64,000 nt of DNA. It comes from SIG607 sp045605385. Lineage in GTDB: Bacteria > Bacillota > Clostridia > Oscillospirales > Acutalibacteraceae. The position numbers and the translations under genes were made by a program. The DNA lies in assembly GCA_045605385.1 (NCBI GenBank), contig JAZUPW010000053.1:32751-96750 (forward strand), given 5' to 3'. The notes beneath the pieces were generated by a model that saw nothing but the letters and a program-made list of their open reading frames with translations, was not told where the DNA came from and did no database searches. Positions 59,407-64,000 of this stretch are shown one piece after another; positions within the stretch are counted from its first letter, which is position 1; the number at the start of each line of letters is the position of its first letter.

Positions 59407-60125
59407 TTTTTGAGGCTTATTATTCCAAAATTGTAAAAGTTTTAGATGAAGTAAAAACTACCCAAAAAGAAAAAATACAAAAAGCGGCAGAAGAAGTTGC
59501 AAAAGTAATTGAAAACGACGGTATTATTTACATTTTCGGTTGCGGACATTCACATTTAATAGGACTTGACTGTTTTTACAGAGCAGGTGGTCTTGCAAAT
59601 GTGTGTGCTATGCTTGATACTGATTTAATGCTACATAATGGTGCGGCAAAAAGCAGTAAAATGGAAAAGTTAAGCGGTATTGCCGAAAGTATTTTCGAAA
59701 GATACTGTATTACCGAAAAAGACGTTTTGTTTGTTGTTTCTACAAGCGGTAAAAATGCCGTTCCAACAGAGATGGCAAAGGTTGCAAGTAAAAACGGCAT
59801 AAAAAACATTGCCGTTGTATCGGGTTCATACTTTAACGATAAAACCGAAACTAAAAAGCTTTACGAGTGCGCCGATATGTATATTGATAACTGTGTGCCG
59901 CACGGCGATGCAGTTATGGATATTACGGGAACAGATGTTAAAATGGGCAGTGTTTCTACTGCGGCGAGTTCTTTTATACTTAATTCCGTGCTTTTACAGG
60001 GGGCAGAAATTGCGGCTGAAAACGGTGCCGAAGTGCCTATTTACAAAAGCGGAAATATTGAGGGCGGAGCCGAATATAACAAAGCGCTTATAAAAAAATA
60101 TATGAGCAGAATAAAACATCTTTGA
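59403..60125 (+). CDS. SIS-domain sugar isomerase-like protein, first copy
   Basis: The 240-residue protein has the SIS fold: IYIFGCGHSHLIGLD forms the phosphosugar-binding loop, and VLFVVSTSGKNAVPTEMAK the second Ser/Thr-rich loop. Such proteins isomerise or de-etherify phosphorylated amino sugars. It is paralogous to the second SIS protein in the operon (60974), but the loop differs (GCGHSHL against GGGGHTTL), suggesting related substrates. Confidence 0.85.
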   Translation: MIFEAYYSKIVKVLDEVKTTQKEKIQKAAEEVAKVIENDGIIYIFGCGHSHLIGLDCFYRAGGLANVCAMLDTDLMLHNGAAKSSKMEKLSGIAESIFERYCITEKDVLFVVSTSGKNAVPTEMAKVASKNGIKNIAVVSGSYFNDKTETKKLYECADMYIDNCVPHGDAVMDITGTDVKMGSVSTAASSFILNSVLLQGAEIAAENGAEVPIYKSGNIEGGAEYNKALIKKYMSRIKHL

Positions 60126-60135
60126 GGTGAAATGA

Positions 60136-60981
60136 ATGGCTAAAATATCTGTAATAGGAATAGCAGGAAACTCTATTTTTATGAACGTAGACCATTTTCA
60201 CCAAAAAGGCGAAACGCTGCAAGCAAAAGCTGTTTTTGAAGAGATAGGAGGAAAAGGTTTTAATCAGGCTGTTGCCTGTGCCAAAATGGGTGCCGAAGTT
60301 TCGTTTTTATGTGCTGTTGGCGAAGATGATTTTGCCGTGCAGTGCAAAAAAACCGCTGAGGAATACGGTATTGATGCCGATTTTATTACTAAAAAAGGCA
60401 AAAGAACTACCTTTGCCGTTATACTTACCGATAAAAACGGAGAAAATCAGGTAACAGGATACCGCGATGCCGAACTTTGCGCAGAGGACGTTGATTTGTT
60501 TAGTGAAAAAATTGCAAACAGCGATATTTTGCTTTTGCAGAATGAAGTCCCTGAAAGCGTTAACGAAGCGGCGGTTAATATTGCAAAAGAACACGGAGTA
60601 AAGGTTATTCTTAACCCTGCACCTATAAGAAGTCTAAGCGATAATATTGCGCAGAACGTTTTTCTGGTTACTCCAAACGAGCAGGAACAAAGTGCTATAA
60701 ACGCTTCACGTTTTAAAAACGTCGTAACAACACTTGGTGAAAAAGGTTGTTTGATAAACGGTAAAACCGCTGTAAAGGCGCTAAAAGTAAATGCTGTTGA
60801 TACCACGGGTGCAGGGGATACCTTTAATGGTGTACTTGCAGTATGTCTGGCAGAGAAAAAAGACCTTGAAACTGCTTGTAAATACGCCGTAACAGCTTCG
60901 GGAATAAGCGTTATAAAAAAAGGTGTTTTAAATGCAATTCCCACAATAGAACAAATTGAAAGGAAGATGTTAAATGAATGA
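60136..60981 (+). CDS. PfkB-family carbohydrate kinase (ribokinase-like)
   Basis: This 281-residue kinase has the PfkB motifs GGKGFNQAVACAKMGAEVSF near the N-terminus and VDTTGAGDTFNGVLAVCLA near the C-terminus, with the catalytic Asp in GAGD. It phosphorylates a sugar, presumably the substrate of the SIS partners. It overlaps the next SIS gene by eight bases. Confidence 0.93.
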   Translation: MAKISVIGIAGNSIFMNVDHFHQKGETLQAKAVFEEIGGKGFNQAVACAKMGAEVSFLCAVGEDDFAVQCKKTAEEYGIDADFITKKGKRTTFAVILTDKNGENQVTGYRDAELCAEDVDLFSEKIANSDILLLQNEVPESVNEAAVNIAKEHGVKVILNPAPIRSLSDNIAQNVFLVTPNEQEQSAINASRFKNVVTTLGEKGCLINGKTAVKALKVNAVDTTGAGDTFNGVLAVCLAEKKDLETACKYAVTASGISVIKKGVLNAIPTIEQIERKMLNE

Positions 60982-61723
60982 TTTCGGATATTATAAAGCA
61001 ATTATTGACAACCTTGAAAAAGTCAACGAAACTCAAGAAGAAAACATAAAAAAAGCCGCCTCTTTAATGGCAGACGCAATTGAAAACGACCGCCTTATAA
61101 ACGTTTACGGCGGCGGCGGACACACCACGCTTCCTGTTGGAGAAATGTTTTTCCGAGCAGGCGGACTTTCCTGCATTAATCCTATAATGGAAACAGGACT
61201 TTCGGTTTTTAATCAGGCTCTTAAATATTTGGAGCTTGAAAGAACCGTTAATTACGGCAGTGCCATTATAAAATACTACGACCTTAAAAAAGATGACGTA
61301 CTTATTATATTCCATAACATAGGAATAAATCCTGCTACTATAGATGCGGCCATGGAGGCTAAGAAAAACGGTGTTAAAATAATTGCTGTATCAAGCGAAG
61401 CTTGGCAAAAGGAAATGCCTGCAGACCACTTTATTCGTCACCCGAACAAGACTAATCTTTTTGATTACGCCGACGTTTGCATTGAAGATTTTAACCCCGT
61501 TGGTGACGCAGTTGTAAACGTACCGGGACTTGACACACCAATTGCGCCTGTTTCTAATATAGTTGATTTCTATATCGCGCACTTACTTGAAATTGAATGT
61601 GTAAAACAGTGTATAGAAAGAGGAATTACACCGCCTGTTTGGTCAAGCGCTAATACCCCCGGTGGGGACCAAAAGAACGCGGCATATTTGGAAAAATACC
61701 GTCCGCGTGTAAAAATGTTATAA
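60974..61723 (+). CDS. SIS-domain sugar isomerase-like protein, second copy
   Basis: A 249-residue SIS protein resembling the first: INVYGGGGHTTLPVGEMFFR and VLIIFHNIGINPATIDAAM are the loop regions. Here the second loop has His-Asn-Ile in place of the usual Ser/Thr run, unlike the TSGKN loop of the first copy, so it may not bind phosphate in the same way. It may form a hetero-oligomer with its neighbour. Confidence 0.82.
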   Translation: MNDFGYYKAIIDNLEKVNETQEENIKKAASLMADAIENDRLINVYGGGGHTTLPVGEMFFRAGGLSCINPIMETGLSVFNQALKYLELERTVNYGSAIIKYYDLKKDDVLIIFHNIGINPATIDAAMEAKKNGVKIIAVSSEAWQKEMPADHFIRHPNKTNLFDYADVCIEDFNPVGDAVVNVPGLDTPIAPVSNIVDFYIAHLLEIECVKQCIERGITPPVWSSANTPGGDQKNAAYLEKYRPRVKML

Positions 61724-61733
61724 GGAGATTATT

Positions 61734-62426
61734 ATGAAGATTTTAAACGAAAAACTAAATTTTCTTCTTAATAAGTATTCTGTTGAAAGCGATATTGTAA
61801 TAAAAGATGCCGAAACTGCAATAGTTAACGGCAGTGAAGTTGCTTTGCTTTCTCACAGACTTGAGAGAAGATTTATTGAACTTAAAAACGTTACCGCTAA
61901 CGGTACACTTGTAGGTGTAAGCGTAATGCGTGTTGCAAGAATTATAGAAAAGGGCAGCGATATATATAAAGCCCTCTACCGCGAGTTTGATATTATTCAA
62001 TACGTTTTGGGCAGAGAAATTAAATCTGTAATGGTAATGGAAAACGGCAACGTTTTAAATGCTATTGCTACAACAAAAGACGGTGTTGTTTGCACAATAG
62101 AAATTTCTGCTACACTTAAAAAAGGCGAAATTCCTAAGGATAAGCACGAAATTATTGCACAGCACGGTATTGCCTGTGACGTAGTAGTTGATGCTCAGCT
62201 TAAACAGGATTCTATTTACATATTCGGTGAAGAAAACAAGAAGTTTACCGATGTTGACTTTGAACTTTACGGATTAGATGTTGAAGATATTGCCGTTGTG
62301 CGTTCTGCATTCAGTGTTGCACAAAAGAATAATGCAAGTGAACACAATGCAATTAATGAAAATCTTGAGAAACTTATTAGTATGGCTAAGGCTTCTGTTT
62401 TAAGCGGTGAAAGGCAGGTAATATAA
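61734..62426 (+). CDS. protein of unknown function in the sugar operon
   Basis: I do not recognise this 230-residue cytosolic protein. It has no signal peptide or membrane segment. The middle (about 80-180) resembles the beta-sheet substrate domain of Gfo/Idh/MocA oxidoreductases (VMENGNVLNAIATTKDGVVC, CTIEISATLKKGE). A partner or subunit role with the oxidoreductase encoded two bases downstream is possible. RBS AAGGAG precedes the ATG. Confidence 0.6.
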   Translation: MKILNEKLNFLLNKYSVESDIVIKDAETAIVNGSEVALLSHRLERRFIELKNVTANGTLVGVSVMRVARIIEKGSDIYKALYREFDIIQYVLGREIKSVMVMENGNVLNAIATTKDGVVCTIEISATLKKGEIPKDKHEIIAQHGIACDVVVDAQLKQDSIYIFGEENKKFTDVDFELYGLDVEDIAVVRSAFSVAQKNNASEHNAINENLEKLISMAKASVLSGERQVI

Positions 62427-62427
62427 T

Positions 62428-63504
62428 ATGAAACCTTTAAAAATTGCTATGATGAGTATGACTCACGGTCATACAAGAAAATATTATCAGACCTTAAAAG
62501 ATAACCCTAAGTTAGATTGGGTTGCAGTTGCTTGTGCAAACGATGAAGTTAAGGAAATTTTTCTTAATAGCGTAGACGGTATTCCTTGCTATGACAGCGA
62601 ACTCGAAATGCTTGAAGCACATCCCGAAATAGAAGCTGTTGTACTTGCCAGTGAAAACAGTGAACATCTTCGTCAGATGAAACTTTGCGCACAGCGCGGT
62701 ATTCATATTCTTTCTATGAAGATTCCTACCTTCAATATGGAAGAATATGATGAAATGATAAAGGTTACCGAAGAAGCAGGTGTTGTTTGTCAAATAGAAC
62801 TTGAAATGCACTATAATCCCGTTATTGCAAGACTTAAAGAAGTTGTAGCAGGCGGCGAACTTGGTGAGATTAAGTCCTTTAACGCTACAAACATAACACT
62901 TTCTCCCGTTTGGGCGTTTCCGTGGCAGGGAGTCCCCGAAAAGAGTTATGGTAAGCGCGTTCCTATAAAGGAGGGCGATCCCCGTTTCCGCGGCGGTGCG
63001 CTTTGTGACCACCCTCATATCTTTGATATGATTCGCCATATTACGGGTAGTGATTTTGATTCCATTTATGCCGAAGTTGCGCCTAACATCCGCCCCGATA
63101 TTGAAGAGGAAGATATGCTTTCTGTAATAGGCAAAATGAAGGACGGCACTGTTTTTTCTTTAGACCCGTCTTGGTCTAAAATGGAAGAACGTCTTAAAGT
63201 ACCGGGCCCCGGTTGGGAAGTATTCCCAAAACGTATGGAAGTTAACATTACCATTAACGGCGAAAAAGGTACACTTATGGCAGACTGTTTCGGCCCAAAC
63301 GTTTACCACAACGGTTGCCCTAACGACCGCTATACCGTTCAGTACACCTACTTTGACGAGTGGATTGGTCTTATTGACGAGTTTGTTGATAATATAAGAA
63401 ATAACAAAACACCTCTTATTAATTTAAGATGGCACAAACGAACAATCGAGGCAATGAACGCTTGCTACGAAAGTATTGCTACAGGCAAGGTGGTTAAATT
63501 CTAA
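62428..63504 (+). CDS. Gfo/Idh/MocA-family oxidoreductase
   Basis: The 358-residue NAD(P)-dependent oxidoreductase has an N-terminal Rossmann fold (KIAMMSMTHGHTRKYYQTLK; the usual G-x-G-x-x-G is degenerate) with EAVVLASENSEH. KIPTFNMEEYDEM stands in the EKP region, with Lys at the K-P site. The substrate domain follows from about residue 130. It probably oxidises or reduces a sugar acid in the pathway. It ends the operon. Confidence 0.88.
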   Translation: MKPLKIAMMSMTHGHTRKYYQTLKDNPKLDWVAVACANDEVKEIFLNSVDGIPCYDSELEMLEAHPEIEAVVLASENSEHLRQMKLCAQRGIHILSMKIPTFNMEEYDEMIKVTEEAGVVCQIELEMHYNPVIARLKEVVAGGELGEIKSFNATNITLSPVWAFPWQGVPEKSYGKRVPIKEGDPRFRGGALCDHPHIFDMIRHITGSDFDSIYAEVAPNIRPDIEEEDMLSVIGKMKDGTVFSLDPSWSKMEERLKVPGPGWEVFPKRMEVNITINGEKGTLMADCFGPNVYHNGCPNDRYTVQYTYFDEWIGLIDEFVDNIRNNKTPLINLRWHKRTIEAMNACYESIATGKVVKF

Positions 63505-63507
63505 AAC

Positions 63508-63542
63508 AAAAGCTCTTGAGCGGTTTGCTCAAGAGCTTTTAC
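63508..63542 (+). terminator. operon terminator
   Basis: AAAAGCTCTTGAGC pairs with GCTCAAGAGCTTTT, loop GGTTT. Confidence 0.9.
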
Positions 63543-63739
63543 TTTTTAAACTACCTTTTCAGTATAACATAAAACTTTCTCTCGTTCAACATACAAAAGC
63601 AAAAATCTCTTTTTTGCACAAAGGAAAATTTTCAACATTGGTTACTAAAAGAGTTGAAGTAAAATATTGGAAATGGTATAATAAAATAAAAATAACACAT
63701 CGGGAACACAAGAGAACACAGCATGATTTGCTGTCACAC

Positions 63740-63929
63740 ACAACAACATGAAACCGTGATATAATAATCTTGTGGGAAAGCTCGAGGGACGGTATGTTGA
63801 AAAAAATCACGCCTTTAGAACAGGAGTAAGGTTATTCCGGAGTACACAGAACTGTCAGTAAATGACGTACGCTAAATTTCTTTAAAAATCGAATAACCGC
63901 ACCCACAGAAAATATAAAGGGAGTGTGTT
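63740..63929 (+). ncRNA. candidate IS110 left end and bridge-RNA region
   Basis: About 190 non-coding bases lead to the IS110 transposase. A clear TATAAT is at 63760-63765 but no good -35 box lies 17 bases before it, as expected if the -35 is supplied by the other end in the circular form. GGTTATTC (63830-63837) pairs with GAATAACC (63891-63898), enclosing GTCA/TGAC. Bridge RNAs of IS110-group elements are encoded in this position. The outer boundary is not visible. Confidence 0.45.
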
Positions 63930-64000
63930 ATGCAACCTATTTTAGAATGTTGTTGCGGTGTTGACGTTCACAAGGATATGATTGAAGCTTGTATCATAAA
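63930..64000 (+). CDS. IS110-family transposase, N-terminal start (3' end outside window)
   Basis: The first 23 residues include CCGVDVHKDMIEACII, the hallmark start of the IS110-family DEDD transposase with its first catalytic Asp. AAAGGGA precedes ATG 63930. The rest lies beyond the window. Confidence 0.9.
   Translation, partial: MQPILECCCGVDVHKDMIEACII

Overview
The window looks like a chromosomal stretch of an AT-rich Clostridia (Firmicutes) bacterium, probably an uncultured gut Oscillospirales/Christensenellales-type anaerobe. The basis is AGGAGG-type ribosome sites, TTGACA/TATAAT promoters, a GGGtGRT protein, dockerin-like and InlB-type repeats, many sugar-acting enzymes, several AraC regulators and Clostridia-type recombinases. 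The lineage is an inference; no rRNA is present.

Bases 1-7500 are an accessory, mobile-element region. They hold the 3' end of an AMP-forming acyl-CoA synthetase, a PARP-like ADP-ribosyltransferase-fold protein with a small overlapping partner, an XRE regulator, about 700 bases of non-coding but strongly hairpinned sequence, and an array of degenerate repeats with large palindromes. These are followed by a tyrosine integrase, a TnpW-like small protein and a TnpX-like large serine recombinase. The last C-terminal codons of a second, destroyed tyrosine integrase follow the recombinase directly. Next come a gene for an HExxH protein, tRNA-Ser(CGA) and a partial copy of that tRNA's 5' half interrupted by a small insertion.

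Bases 8700-17300 are housekeeping: dus (apparently a leaderless mRNA), a YebC-family gene, and the complete phosphate regulon pstS-pstC-pstA-pstB-phoU-phoB-phoR, read leftwards behind an 11-base-period PHO-box-like site. An IS200-like tnpA fragment follows.

Bases 17850-35000 mix metabolism and transport: a PIG-L deacetylase plus MFS permease with a divergent AraC regulator, a broken nitrilase gene, an esterase, a Ca/Na antiporter, a KDPG aldolase fused to a VOC domain, a secreted CHAP/SH3/dockerin-like protein, a NifU-like/GGGtGRT pair, a RAYT-XRE-SLOG cluster, an agarase-like glycosidase and a DUF2975-HTH-DUF4153/4173 cluster.

Bases 34900-63500 are dominated by sugar metabolism. One cluster carries an intracellular GH16 enzyme, a sugar isomerase and a 653-residue protein of unknown function. 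A second carries an AraC-like regulator, a PnuC-like permease and a propeller hydrolase. A third carries a GH5-like enzyme, an EEP phosphatase, an ECF S component and glycerate kinase, with a 1432-residue secreted protein upstream. The fourth is a tightly packed six-gene operon (TIM-barrel enzyme, SIS, PfkB kinase, SIS, unknown, Gfo/Idh/MocA) opposite an AraC regulator, with two 12-base direct repeats 21 bases apart between them.

Between 55.8 and 56.5 kb is a dense non-coding block: a 278-base element with nested inverted repeats and two arrays of variable hairpins joined by fixed linkers. A further array with the same plan lies at 21.0 kb. The window ends in the first codons of an IS110-type transposase whose long upstream leader is a candidate bridge-RNA region.
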